Position numbers and translations under genes: made by a program. Shown in pieces: positions 34,271-47,367 of a DNA stretch of 64,000 bases; position 1 is the first letter of the stretch; every line of letters begins with the position of its first letter. A model generated the notes under the pieces. The model ran no database searches, had not been told where the DNA came from, and was given only the letters and a program-made list of their open reading frames with translations. Source of the DNA: Jacaranda mimosifolia (lineage: Eukaryota; Streptophyta; Magnoliopsida; Lamiales; Bignoniaceae); assembly GCA_018894105.1 (NCBI GenBank), contig CM032133.1, forward strand, positions 13,530,501 to 13,594,500, written 5' to 3'.

Positions 34271-36814
34271 TCTTTTTTGTCATTCCCTTTTTGGATACAC
34301 ACACAAATTAAGTCATCTTGTTTTTCTTAATTTTGATTTCTCATCAATGATTATATATATATATATATATATGTCAGATATGTAACAGATGAACCAACTT
34401 GGGATCAGAAATATATACAAGTGTGAAGTGTCAACCACACACACACACACAAAAAAGAAAAAAATAAAATAAAATGCAAGAATTTATGTAATGAGATAAA
34501 GGAGATTGGGAGAGAGAAATAATTGACCACAAGTGTAGTAATCATTTTCTTGTTTTGATTATATGATATTTCTTATTTGTGGCTGTTTAATATGAATATA
34601 ACTATTATTGGATGTATTGTTGTTTGGGGGTGGGTGTCGTCAATATAATTTTTCATGGAAAAATATCAAGAAATAATTCAACTAGACTTCAAAATTAAAT
34701 TTTGTACAACTTATTTTTACCTTGGGGAGTTAGGAGTGACTAATATTGCAGGTTTAAATGAATAGAAAAGAACAGTTAATTGAAATGTAGAGGATTAAGA
34801 AAAAGGGGGGCCCAAATTGAAAAATTGAAAGAGAAAAGTGTTAATTATAATGTGCTCTCTGTAATACCAAGTCGCCTTTTTTCCATGTCTAAAACTCAAT
34901 TTTGCTTTTTAATACTTTAGCCCCACTCCAAATATACAATTTCTGTTAAACTGTTTTCATTCCCTCCCTCATTTATACACCAAACATTGTTACGTCCGTA
35001 CAGTACTGATAATATTATGGAATTTCTTTTCTTGATTTAATTAGAAAGCAATTTGCACGAAAATAATCCAATTACTTCCCACTCTTTTAAGGGGCGTTGG
35101 GAGAGGTCAACATGAAACTCAAAAACTTATAAATAAGTCTCTTAGATTTTTAAAATATTATACGAATACTCCGTTAATTTCTTATATTCTAATAAAATAT
35201 ATTTACTTCCAAACGTATGTTTATTTAATTAGGGATAAAATGGAGTAATTGTCATACCAATAAATCAACAAATTAAGAATGTCAATATAATTTTTATTTA
35301 TTGAGCGGCAAATAGATAATTGCTCTATCAATCGATTACAAGTATATTAAAGTATTATTAGATTTGATAACTAAATATTTGATTGTTTTGAAGTGTTCAT
35401 TTTAAATATAACTATTACTTAATAAGCAAGCGGCCCAATATAATTCCTACTAAAATAAAATACCAATCACAATAATAGTATCTTCATTTGAGCCATAAAA
35501 AAATAAAAAATAAAAAATAAAAAAAAATAAAATTGCAGCATGAAAAATAATTGAACTCGAAGTTGTTGTGTTCCGCGTGTAAAGATATATACACCTCATT
35601 TGTCCTTTAGAAGTGATCACAATTGAGAACGCAGTGTTCCACACATTTAAGGTTGCAAATGATCTATCTCTTTTGTCTTTTAGAAGTGACTGGAAACTCT
35701 ACTCTATTTTGCAAATTAAGTTGCATATTATCACAAATATCGCATTAAAGATTTTTTTTTTTTTTTTTTTTTTTTTGTGTGTGGGTTGGGGTGGGGTGGG
35801 GGGGGGGGGGGGGAGGTTTCTCATACGGGCCTACTTAATTCCTATAAGGTAATACAAATGACCTCTTTGAAAATGGAAGTTATTCTTACATCCCCCTGAC
35901 CAATGGCCGTTACATGCAAATGACTGACAGTTGCTATATATGATTTGATTCAATAATTTGAATATAAAATTTATTTGAAATTCTTAATTTTTAAAAAAGA
36001 TTTAGTTTTATTTACTTTTATATTGTATGGAATATAGATATCTGATTCCTTTTATATCAAATTTTAGTTTTAAAAAGAGTAATTAAGTAATTTAGTTTTA
36101 TAAACAAGGGTATCTGATATTCGTGATTAAATTTGAATTACGATTGAGGCAATGAAGGAAATAGCTTTCTGAAGTCAAATGTGCAAAATGAATGTAAATT
36201 TAAATTTTTTCATAACAAATCCCATAAATATTTTATGGAATGCTAAAAAGACTAGAAAATTATTTTATGTTATTATTCAAATAGAATCAAAAAGTTAGAG
36301 CTCTAAGAACAATCAAGGACTCCTATTTTAATTCTTTAATCATCGATAACGTGAACTAAATTCCTAACAGGGTTTCCTCTTTAATTACTATTCAATAATC
36401 AGGCCTAGTAATTAATATGCCTTCTCAAGATAACTTCCCTCTTAATTAAATATATCCATACGCCAAATCTGTTCTGATGGACTTTTTCTATTTACTAGAA
36501 CAAGAAAAGACTCTTTTATCTTTTCTGACTTGTGTGTGGAGAAAGTATAATAATCCTTCAAAGAAGAAGATAAAAGCTACAGATATTGAGGTAATGGGGG
36601 AGGCCACTTCCAAGAAAACAAGAGAATCCTTTTACTTTGCGATCCCAAGTATGTCCTACTCTTAAATAGACTCTCCATCTAAACATGCTCTCTCAATTCT
36701 TTAGACGATTTTATTTTTAATTTAATTAAATCCAACTCTTTGTATTTAGATTTTTTATTAATTAATTTGCAACTTTTCCAATCAATTAATTCTTAGATTC
36801 TAATTAATTAATTT
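34271..36814. other. AT-rich spacer with simple repeats
   Basis: No gene is recognisable. It contains an AT run (about 34352-34372), an AC run (about 34434-34451), an A/T-rich AAAAAT repeat (about 35500-35531) and the poly-T/poly-G tract at 35752-35813. The plus frame at 36477-36665 has no family resemblance. Confidence 0.6.
35752..35813. repeat. Poly-T (25) then G-rich tract ending in 16 G
   Basis: Twenty-five T bases are followed by GT and GGGT repeats and a run of about 16 G on the same strand. It could be a poly-T scar of an inverted retroposed element, but no partner features are visible. Confidence 0.85.
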
Positions 36815-36819
36815 GAAAA

Positions 36820-39800
36820 TGTAGAGCCCCGATTGGGAAGTGCCCGCTCGGTCGAGGTGCTACTCATTTTATACCACAAGCTTTGTAGATAAGAGAAAAT
36901 AAATCTTTTGAAACTCAGAATATTCAATTTCCACAAATGACATCCATCAATAGTTTAACTTATTACCAAAATATCATAGATTACTCTTAGCACTTCCAAC
37001 CCATCTATCCTATCTATGTCAATAATTCAACAAATACAATTATATATCTATATATTCATTGGGTTTATTACCTCATGTGTCGTGTGGTCTAGTTTATTTT
37101 CGTCACTCCTTCTTATCTGAGGTAAAGAACGGAAGGAAACAATACAACAATGTAAGTTCGAATGACTTAGTGAGTTATTAACGAAGGAGTAACACAAGTA
37201 TACAGAGTAGTAACAAATAAGTACAGAATCAACAAAGAACAATCATGATTGCATCAGATATACGAGGTATTATGCATGCAAAGGAATACAACTGACTACA
37301 TAAATTAATTGATAATAAATCAATAGCGCTTTCGCAAACCTACTTTTGTTGGTTTTCCTACCTTGTCATTCCATTTTTGAAAACACAGAAATCCTATTCC
37401 TCCAAGACCCTGAATGATTGGCTCGTTAAAGTAATCGGGCATGGCTAGCCTCATGCCTTACCTTGCTCATAGATAATTACCTCCAATTGGCTATGAGACA
37501 AGATAATAATAGTAGGGTATTTGTCGAAGACCAGCCAATGTTAGTTCGTTCCACCCAGTTGCCTTTTTGTACCAATCCTAGGGCCCACCCCCAAGGGTAT
37601 CAACAGACCTGTGTATCCACAGTATAATATGCCCTGCTAATCCAGTGAAAATGTCCAATAGCAATATAATAAACATATCAACTCGCCATGATAAACGAAC
37701 AATCAATCAGTCAATATCAGGTTCATACCAAGGTAATAGTCATGGTGATAATAGAAAAATACATTTTGAAATCCTTTTTCCAGTTTCCCTAACACAATCA
37801 CCAATTTCAGGTAAAACAACATAAATCATGATCAAACAGGAACCACAATTAGTGTAAAGTGGTGATGTGTGGTAAATTTTGCAAATTGTTTATTTTTTCA
37901 AAACTCATGTGAGCATGAATTGGATTAGTCATTTGGTTCAGGAATCCAACATCTCAAGATAGGTTGGGAATTCAAATAATAATGCTCAGAAGTCACGAGC
38001 AAATAAGAAGAGAAGTCCAAATAGACTATCAAGAGCGACATAAGAATCGAAGATCAATATAGCTTAGGCAAACAATCATTTTCAACAAAGAAAGGATCAA
38101 ACAATAATGATATATTTACTAATAAATATGCACACACGCATACACACATATATTGAGAATTCATATCAGGGTAGGTTGAGAATTTAAATAATAATGGCTC
38201 AAGAACTACAGGCAAAGAAGAACAATTCATAGATTGTCAAATTCAAAACAAGAGTCGAAGAATAGCATAGAACGAACAAAGTAGAATTATTGAATCACAA
38301 CATAGAAATGATCAAGCAACAAGATATATTTACAAATAGATATGTTCTTTTCCCAATAAAAAAATCTTGTACTATTGAATATAAACTCACTTGGCAGTAT
38401 CAAGTAGTGGCGTTCTCTCAGTAAGCCCGATAGCTCCTTTCCTCATTACCTAGTTATCCCAAAATACAGTATAAGAGAGATTGAAAATAATATTGACTTA
38501 ATTTTCTAAGTTATGCTTAATAGGCTAAAAGCTTGTTTCCATTCTATAATTCCATTAATCTTAAACTCGAATTTTGGGATATTCTAGTATTTTGAGTAGT
38601 TTGACTTAATAAATACCTATGCATTCAATTATCATGCTTGTTGCTTCGAAATATCATCCCAACTTTACTCAAAATCTTAATCTTAATACAATGCTTTATC
38701 ACAATCCCTATTCGTATAAATTGGCCGTTCTTAGCTCATCATATCCGAGGTATCAAAGAATTTTCATTCAGCTATCTTTCAATTATGAAATTAATTCATA
38801 ACTAAAACTGAGCTATATCTTTTAACAATTTACTCATTTTTTATCAGATTTTGATTAATAGTTTTTATTAAATTTTGGAAACGTAACGAACCGATATCCC
38901 ATTATGAAACTTACCTAAATTGAGCAAGATTTAGGCCCAATTCCAAGCCCAAAAGTAACCCCCTGAACGATCCCCAGAGTAAATTCTGTACTCTATCACC
39001 GCGCCGCCATTGGAGATGGAGGCTGCTACCACCTACAGGTGCATCTCGTCGAGCCCAACCAAACGCCCTAGTCAATTTCTAATTCTGTCGCCTCCTCGTC
39101 GGTGCATTAAGCCAACAATAGCCACACGAACCCTAACGCCGCTGCATCACCAACACCTTAATTCCTCCACCACTGTTGGCCGAAACTTTAAATTGATGAT
39201 TCTATGAGTTTATCCATCAAACTCCAACCAAAACCCCTTTATCAATTATGAGCTTCCACCACCATGCAGTCCACTGCCTCTCAAGTTTTCCGACAATTTC
39301 TCTGTTGTTTCTTAGGTTTCTTAGTATGGTTTTGCTCGCCATAATGAGAGCAAGCTTTCTACTAGACTAATTTCAAGTTTTACAACCATTTTCCTGCGGT
39401 TCGTGAGTTGGGTAGCATTTGGGTAGATTTTGCGAATTTAATTAAATTTCATCCTTAATTTATATATATAAAAGTTTTTTTTAGCCTTTTCAATTTGACT
39501 CCAAAAGTTTTCGACCACCTTCAATTGAGCCCTTTGAATTTTCAACGGGCTTCAATTGCACCCAGAACTTCTAACCGTTTTACAATTGACCCCAAAACTT
39601 TAATCCAGTGCTTTAAAAGTTTTATTATTGCACATTGACACCTTGATATTCTTAATTATGGGAAATTAAGTCCTAATTTAATTATTTTGTAGTACTTAAA
39701 CTTTTAACTTCCTTACATTGGCTTTTGAATTTTACAATTTTGGACAATTAAACCGTTCTCTTATTTACGATTAAATCTCTTAACTGCCAATAATTACCCA

Positions 39801-39915
39801 TAAGCTTCAATTAAACTTTAACTCAAAAATAATCTAACCCAATTTAATAAATTCATATTTTATTTTACCGAAACAATAATTTTAGATTTAGGGACCCAAA
39901 ACTCAAGGTGTTACA
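36820..39915 (-). mobile_element. Solo LTR, 3.1 kb, flanked by GAAAA
   Basis: The segment begins TGTAGAGCCCCG and ends GGTGTTACA (TG...CA) and is bordered by GAAAA at 36815-36819 and 39916-39920, a 5-bp target duplication. Read on the minus strand it starts TGTAACACC, a common start of plant Ty3/gypsy LTRs. No gag or pol sequence lies inside and no second LTR copy is present next to it, so I call a solo LTR left by recombination. A length of 3,096 bp is long for an LTR but within the range of some gypsy lineages. The duplication is short and A-rich, so chance is not excluded. Confidence 0.62.
39010..39207 (+). other. GC-richer 65-codon frame inside the solo LTR
   Basis: A frame starting MEMEAATTYRC is rich in Ser, Thr, Pro and Arg, has higher GC than its surroundings, and superficially resembles a plastid transit peptide. 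It lies antisense within the proposed LTR and no downstream exon was found. It is either an LTR internal feature or a stray first exon. I do not claim a gene. Confidence 0.2.
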
Positions 39916-39920
39916 GAAAA

Positions 39921-42527
39921 TTTTCAATTAAATAATTCTTAAGCCCGATTTAATTAATCCAACTAGTTAATCATTTTCTAACTGGATTAGCCCATATTAT
40001 GAGTCAATTAAATAAATTCTTGGAATTGATATATCAATACTGATTTGATTTAAGCTCTTAGAATTGGAATAAGTTTGGCAGCAAATCACAAAATCTTCGT
40101 CACCTTCTCTATTCAACGAATGAAAAGTCTGCTTTAAAATTGTCTGTCTTGCACCCATCGAGAGTATATGCGTCAACAAGAATCGCACAAGGGTAGATTA
40201 AAAACCTTTAACAAAATTCTTGCTCGTCACCTAGTGGATAAAGTACATTACAATAGGGCTTTTTATAGGAACTTCTGTACCAAAAATAATGGTATCTTCA
40301 ATTATAGCTCCTCTAGGATGCAACCAACTATTGACCCTAACCCTCTATGCAAAAAGACTACTTAGTTCAGGAACTCTTAAGAATACCACAACCCTAATGG
40401 TCCCATTCATGAACTGGCTTGACTTATTAATCAAGTCCCTGATTAGTTAATCTCATCAGTTAATTGCTTCAGCTAAACTCCCTAGATGAGATGGTCATTA
40501 GTTAATTAGTTCATATAATTAATTAAAATAATCCAACTAATTAATTCTTTTACTTTATCTAACACTCAGATACATACACTCATACAAGATTTAGAAATAC
40601 AATTTAGCTTTTATTTGTGACCCCTTAGGTTTACCAATTAATCATTCGTGGGCCCACAACTCTTTATAATTTAATTAATGAATAAGTATAGAATTATTTC
40701 AATTAATTAACCATTCTTTGAATTAATCTCCACTAGTTTAAGAGTGTCCACTTCTCGATATTAGTTCCCAGCATAAACTATGAAGCCTAGTCAAAGGGTG
40801 AAGTAACTTGTGTAAACTTTTTCTCTTACAAGTATTATGTAAATATGATGCTTTCATAGTTCTAATCTTCTGATTGAGGCCTAGGATTTGGAGATTTCAT
40901 CAGTTCAACATAATGGCCTCAATGACTATGAACTCTAGTAAATGGTTTCAGTGACCTTGTCTTTGGAGCTGCTTCAAATTGTTACATCACCTTTCGCAAG
41001 AATCCAAAAAAACTAAGTACAGAAGAATGCATAAGAGATTCTCCCATCATTACAAGAATGGCTCATGGATCCTTTGTTGGTCCTCACCAATCTTCATATG
41101 ACTTGTGCCTAAAACAAATCTCATAATGATCGACTAAAATTAGGCTCTAAGAAATAGATCAAAGCTTAAGTATCCATGCACAAGGTTGATATAGACCCTA
41201 AAGTTTATCGACTAATAATATGCATTATCATAAGAAAGAGAAATTTTCACAACAATGTGTGACTTCTTTTTCCAAGTGGAATTCTCTGAGTGAGATCATA
41301 TAGTGAACTTGTTCTCCAATAAGTATACATTAGTATGTGATGATGACCAAATTGATCCATCACTGACATAATGGCCCAATCGCATCGAGATATTGTTCCG
41401 CCTACATGCATTAGGGAAAAGACACTTCAAATGGTGGAAAAGAGAAAATAGCTTATAAACTATTTCAAGTCACTTGATTTCTTCGATTTGGAACATGATT
41501 AGATATCATATACCGCCCTTCGAGGGGCTCGAAAAGAGGCACATGGCCAAAGTTTCCCAGAGACAGTGCCAATGATGACAATTAAATAAATTTGTCATCA
41601 ATATAGAGGCCCAACTATATCAAAGTATTGTTTGACCAACAAATCTAGTGGTGGATTTATCCTTTGGAAAATGGCACCTCGAAAGGTGAAAGAAAGGGAA
41701 TAACTTATAAACTATTCCAGTTCACTCCACTTCTCTGATTTGGGACATGATAGGATATTATCATAAAATGATAATAACCAAGTTGATCCATCGCCCATAT
41801 GAAAGCTTAGCCGCATTGAGGTATTGTCCTGCTGGCATGCATTTGGTGATAGCTTTTATCCTTTGGGAAAAGGCACCTCAAAGGGTAGAGAGGGAGAATA
41901 GCTTATAAACTATTACAAGTTATTCAACTTTTTTGATGCGGGACACGATAGAGTATCATCATAACCCCCTAGTCCAAGGGTTAGGAAGAGGCACATGGCC
42001 AAAGTTTCCCACATAAGGCACCAATGATGCTGACCAAATCGATCCGCAATCGAGATCGAGGCCTAGCAGCATCAAGGTGTTATCCTGTCGGTATGCATTT
42101 GATGGGGGTTTTCTTTGGGGAAAAGCACCTTGAAGGATGAAAGAGGGAGGAATAACTTATAAAATATTCTAAGTTACGCCGATATAGGACAAGATAGCGT
42201 ATCATTAATACCCATGAAACAAGGTATGCTCTAACTTTTGTAGCATGCATCCCTAGTATAAATCTATTTAAATTCATCACACCTCGTCTGATGAATCTTA
42301 TGACTTGGAACGATTTAAGATCAATACCGTAGAAACTTATTTCAGATTGCCATTTCTATCCACAATCAAGTCTTATAGTCACATATTCTAAAGGCTTCAT
42401 CTAATAATTGTACCATAAAATGAACAAGATATGAATATAGTCGCATATAATTAATTTACAATGATATTAATAAGATTGTCTCAACAAAAATATCTTTCTT
42501 GCCATTAATTAGCTTGGAAGGCATTCT
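39921..42527 (-). mobile_element. LTR-like segment related to the copia LTR at 44.9-47.4 kb
   Basis: The block at 42290-42527 matches 47120-47367 in order: TATGACTTGGAAC..TTTAA.ATCA, then GTAGA.ACTT.TTTCA, and a terminal TGTTTAGAGAATGCC against TGTTGGAATAGTGCC, each preceded on the minus strand by a purine-rich tract. Around 40620-40830 it again parallels 46270-46460 (GACC..TTAGGTT, GGGC.CA, ATTAATT-rich, then GTC.A). It is likely an older LTR of the same family, interrupted by the tandem repeats at 41342-42205. Its far end is uncertain. Confidence 0.45.
41342..42205. repeat. Four degenerate tandem units (about 195-255 bp)
   Basis: Units start near 41342, 41573, 41768 and 42024 with TGAT.A..A....TTGATCC or a variant. 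Each contains GGCACCT.AAAGG, AACTTATAAACTATT.CAAGT and a segment like GGGACA.GATAG.ATATCAT. Two units also keep GAGGCACATGGCCAAAG. The units differ from one another by many substitutions, so the array is old. Confidence 0.7.
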
Positions 42528-42559
42528 CTAAACAATTTCCCCTCAGACCTAAAACTAGT

Positions 42560-44870
42560 TGCTGTTAGCTCTTTGCACCATTCCACTATCTTCTTTCCTT
42601 GAAATTATGTTCCATTATTGGAAAAAAGTATCCTAGGAGTCCCAACCTGCATACGATATTTTTCCAAATGAATTTCATGCCCTTATTTTTGGTGATTTTT
42701 GCCACTGCCTTCCCCTCTACCTATTTGGTGAAATACTCTATTGCAACTATGATGAACTTTCTCTGTCCCTGCTATGGTGGAAAAGGCCCAAGTATGTCAA
42801 TCCCCTACTAGTCAAAAGGGTAGAATACCTACACCGAGGTCATTTCGGTAGAAAGACAATGGATTAAATTTGCATGCAACTGTTGCAGTGCGTCCTAGGC
42901 TAATTTAGGCCAAAAGAAGTTTTGCCTTAGTATTTTTTGTGTGAGAGATCTTCCACCTGAGTGGTTACCACAACTTCTCTTATAAACTTTTCTCGTGTCA
43001 TATTTTGCTTGGTTGGGTGTTAAGTACTTTAGCAGAGTTCACTCAATAGACCTTTTGTATAACTCTCCATCCACAATGGTGAACCTAGGTGCTCAAGTCC
43101 GAATGGTGAGCACCACTCAATGAGATTGAAAGTAAGGTCTGAGTTTTCATATAGTTGTGACCAAGACAAATGCTAGCTTTTCTATTTTGGAGTAGTTTTT
43201 CTTTGCACATTGCAAAACTTTGCTTACATACTATACCATCTTGTGCTTCCTTTTCTCAATCCTTACCAGAACTGAACTCATTGTTAGATTTGAATTGGCT
43301 AGGTATAAGTATAAAGTTTCCCCGTTTATGGATTTGTCGAGCTCAGGGGGGTTAGCTAGGTAGCTCTTTAGCTCTTGAAATAACTACTCATATTCTTCCA
43401 TTTACTCGAAAGCTTTAATGTTCTTTGTTGTTTTAAAGAAGATCACTCCTTTATCTGCTGACCTCAACATGAAGCGATTTAATGCTACTGTTTTCCCTTC
43501 CAGCTTCTAAATATCCGTAACCAACCTAGGTGAAGACATCTTCATTGTGGCCTCATTCTCCAAATCTGCCTTTATATCTTTTTCATTTACCAAGAGGCTA
43601 AGAAATTTTTAGTTCCTTACCTGAATGTGCATTTTGTTGGGTTCAACTCCATTTCATATAGGCTTATAATGGTAAAGGCCTCCTCTAGGTGCTGGACGAA
43701 TGTGCTGCTTTTCCACCAAGTTTTTGACAAGCATATTATATATGTAGACTTCCATACTTCTTCCCATCTACTTCTTGAACATTTTATTTACCAATCTTTG
43801 GTAGGTAGCACCTACATTTTGTAATCTAAAAGACATTACTTTGTAATAATAAATCCCCTTCTCGGTTATAAATAATGATTTGAGGTGATCCTCATTAACC
43901 ATAAAATTTGGTGATAGCTCTGGTAAGCATCCATTAAACTCAATAACACATAGCCTGCAGCAGGGTTTATCAAACAATTAATACGAGATAAAGGGTAGGA
44001 ATTATTCGGGCATGCCTTATTCAAGTCCAAAAAGTCAATGCACATGTGCCACTTTTCTCCTATCTTAGAAACCACCACTATGTTGGACAACCAATCTGTG
44101 TATTGAACCTCAGTATGTATCCTCCATCTAACAACTTATTTACCTTCTATTCGATCATCTGATTTCTCTCAACTTCAGAATTTCTCTTCTTCTTACATAT
44201 AGATCCAGGCTTAGGGTCAATGTTAAGGCTGTGGATAATCACGTTCAGATAGATTCCAACAAAGTTGCTTGGGCTTTATACAAATAAGTTAGCATTCCAT
44301 TGAAGACATTTAATTAGGTTCAACTCTAGACGTTGGGACATCTGTGAACCTATCTTGGTGGCCACAACTCAATCAATTTATACTTTGTCGGTTCGAATCT
44401 CTCAAATTTTTGTTTCTTATTGATCTCTTCCTTTGGCTCACCTTATTGCTTACTTGGGGCCAGTCTTATGCCTGCTCCCATATTCTTCTCCTCTTTTATC
44501 TTAAAGGAGAAATTATAATACTCCCTGGTTGCATTCAGGTTTCTTTTAGCCTTGCTTATTCCCGACTTAATAGGAAATTTTATTTTTAGGTGATAAGTGG
44601 AAATCATTGCTCTAAAATAATTCAATCCTAGCTTGCCTAGTATCATGTTATATGCGAAAGGCACATCAACCATCAGATACTTGGTCATCATGGTTTCCTT
44701 ACAAGGTTCAACACTAAGTGAAGTAAGTAGATCTACTCTTCCTAGCGATATGATCTTTGATCCTCGAAAGCCTAATAGTGCAATATTTATTGATTTTATC
44801 ATTGTTACATCCAAATCTATCATTCTCATGCGTCCAAGAAAATAATATCCGCCGAGCTTCTATTTGAAAG
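42560..44870 (-). mobile_element. Ty3/gypsy pol remnant (protease edge, RT, integrase)
   Basis: On the minus strand, in order: the linker between aspartic protease and RT (44829-44443, with YNMILGKLGLNYFRA and STYHLKIKFP), the RT core (44090-43768, with MCIDFLDLNKACP, SLMDAYQSYHQI, LFITEKGIYYYKV and GATYQRLVNKMF), then past the RNase H region an integrase core around 42830-42570 (GIDILGPFPP, VAIEYFTK, WKNIVCRLG). The RT active-site box, normally Y.DD, is YIYNM at 43746-43732, so both Asp residues are lost. Several stops and frameshifts interrupt it. LTRs of this element are not identifiable, and a copia element appears to have inserted at its upstream edge near 44870. Confidence 0.8.
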
Positions 44871-45731
44871 AAGGAATAGAATTGAGATCCAAAATATAAA
44901 ATCAAAAATAGGCAAAATATAACCAAACTACTCCATCCCAAGGATCAATTCATGTTTCAAATGATAATTTAGATGCAGAAAAATTACCTTTGTAGATCAA
45001 CACAAAGAAAATAAGAAGATCACTCCGATGAAAACTTCAAAGGACGATCTACACACAACAGAAGATGCCAATGGTTGGTCCCTTTCCCAAGCTCCAAAAT
45101 TCAGCAAATTTAGCAGGATAGTGAGTTGTTGCCAAGATTTTGCTAAAATCAGAAACTGCATAGTCACCCAAATCTATTCTAAAAAATCGGAGCAAACAAT
45201 GATCCAACAAGGAATTCTAAGTCCTCAAAGTGTAAGACCTCTAATGACAAAGTCCACACACCTTAGGTAAGCATTAAATCAACCGAACTTGTGCTAGAAC
45301 AAGAGAGGAAAAAGGTGATAGGAGGTGTTAATGGAGGTGAGAGGGAGATAAGAGAATTTTGTGTAAATTTTCAACACATGAATATCACACTTTTGGAGGG
45401 AAATAATGAATATGGAACAACCACGTGAGTGGCCAGCCAAGTGGCCTATATATAGAGGTGAGAAGATGCTAGCTAGCATCACACCTCTCATGATAGTTGG
45501 CCAACTAGCCAACTTGCATGTGCATTTGCATTTAATTAATATTTGCATTTCATCTCATGAAATGAAATGCTAATTAACTCTAATTCAAATTCAAATGAAC
45601 TCTTCCATTTGATTTCCCTCCAAAATCCAAATTCTCATTTTAATTAAATTAACTCTTTAATTTAATTAATTTGATTAACTCCTTAAGTCAATTGACTTAA
45701 CTCTTTAAGTCAATTAATGTTAAATTGAGAT

Positions 45732-46075
45732 CGAATCGCCCTATCTATCCTCCTGAGGTGAGGTTTGGTTTCAAAGCCCGGTTTGAACAGGAGGAGTACG
45801 CCATGCTAATGTGCCTTGGATGATCCACATCTCAGGGTCAGGCGTTGATGAACACATTGAACTATCCATGTGGCTGAGAGCCCTCACAACCCAGGCACAA
45901 CGATGCAATTATCAGGGGTGCGCTCTACCACTGAGCTAATAGCCCGTCGTGCGAGCCTCCCACTGGGGGCCCGCTATGCCAAAAGCGAGAGGAACCCCAT
46001 CCCTCTCTTTCCTTTTATCGCTCCCATGTCGCCACATGGGGGGAGCCGGGTTGGAGAGCCAATAACTCGAACTTC
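45732..46075 (-). other. Nuclear plastid DNA insertion (rrn16-trnI spacer, trnI-GAU part)
   Basis: Read on the minus strand, this matches the plastid inverted repeat between 16S rRNA and trnI-GAU: a spacer with GGCATAGCGGGCCCCCAGTG, then the complete 5' exon of trnI-GAU, then the start of its group II intron (TGAGGGCTCTCAGCCACATG, later GATGTGGATCATCCAAGGC). Recognition is from memory of this highly conserved region. Several CpG sites appear as TG or CA, typical of methylated DNA decay in the nucleus. It sits inside the copia LTR. Confidence 0.85.
45909..45945 (-). pseudogene. trnI-GAU 5' exon (plastid-derived, non-functional)
   Basis: This is the 37-base first exon, from GGGCTATTAGCTCAGTGG to CCTGATAA at the split anticodon loop. 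One change from the usual plastid sequence is seen (GAGCGCAC where plastids have GAGCGCGC). The second exon is absent from the window, so no tRNA can form. Confidence 0.8.
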
Positions 46076-47367
46076 TTAAGTTAACTTGACTAATTAATTA
46101 TCATATGGCACCAATTTAACTCCTTAAATTATTTTTATTAATTTAACACTTAAATTAATCAAGTCCAAATAACCAATTAAGTTAGTCGCTCGTCCCTCTC
46201 TCAAAACGCCTAGGATTGAATTTTCTAACTTAGAAAATTCTTCCTATCAAATAAGAGCTTTCTATAGGCTTTTGTATGTGACCTATTAGGTTCGTTCATT
46301 CATTAGACATGGGCTCATAATTCATTGTGATATTTTGAATATCGAAATATTCACATTAGTTTAAACTTCTTTAAACTATTAACTCTTTCAATTAATGTCT
46401 ATTAATTGAAGAGTACTTAATCTCCATGGTCGATGTCTAGCAATAAGCCCATAGATCCTAATTAATTGATTGAATAAATTATATCTTGATGAACCATTAT
46501 AGCTTACACTTACCATGGAAATACGGTCCTTTCATCTTCTATCTCCCGAAAGAGGTTAGGGTAAGATATTTGTTGGCTCCCTGATAACCTCGATAGCTAT
46601 GTCTCTCCACCCAATGTTCGACTCCCCTTGATGACCTCAACTTTGGAAAACACATTTTCTAAATTGTCGTACTACCTTGCACATGAATTTCTTGGAATCG
46701 ATCATTATAGAATACATATGAAATGCACTCGTCCTCCACAACAACGACGAAATAGATCCTATCTTGAATCTCACAAACCTCCATGCTTAAGTAGTTCATG
46801 CCCAATCTCAGCCTCGGACCCACTACGTGGTTGGAGAAGAGTCAAAGTATAAGGACCTAAACACAATGTTACCATGGATCCTCAGGTCCAAGGACTAATT
46901 ATATGCACTATTGTAAGCTGGAGCACTTGTCATTACTAACTTGCCACTATGGTTATCTAGTGTATTCTTCGGGTGGGTCTTCAGTGAACTTGTTCTCTAA
47001 CAAGCACCCACTAACATGCATCTATGTCTCACATTGATTGCTCATGAAATGGAGCAATATCCAACCCATTGGAAAATGAATCGTTAGTACAAGTCTATCC
47101 GAATCTTAGATGCACTGTCTCTTAAGATTCTATGACTTGGAACATTTAAAATCATGACTGTAGAGACTTGTTTCATGATCACCATCATATGCGGGACCAA
47201 GTCCCATAGCCTTGTATGATTTAGGGACTTCAACCAAATGCAAATAAAGTATAATAAACATAAGATGAAGATGACCATTTAATAAAAATATCATTCAATC
47301 AAGACTGTATCACAAGTGAAATAACATTACACGCCAATCTAATTGGCTGCGGGGCACTATTCCAACA

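Larger units (their letters stand above)
44873..47367 (-). mobile_element. 3' LTR of the truncated copia element
   Basis: On the minus strand the purine tract AAGTGGGAGAT directly precedes TGTTGGAATAGTGCC at 47367, the usual polypurine tract and LTR start. The LTR runs to about 44873, where Ty3/gypsy coding sequence begins. A TATA-like TATATATAGG lies near 45455-45446 on the minus strand and could mark the LTR promoter. The plastid insertion at 45732-46075 accounts for part of the 2.5-kb length. The lower boundary is approximate. Confidence 0.6.

Noticed and set aside
45909..45945. A nuclear tRNA-Ile gene
   Set aside because: Only the plastid-type first exon is present, followed by the plastid group II intron start; the 3' exon is missing.
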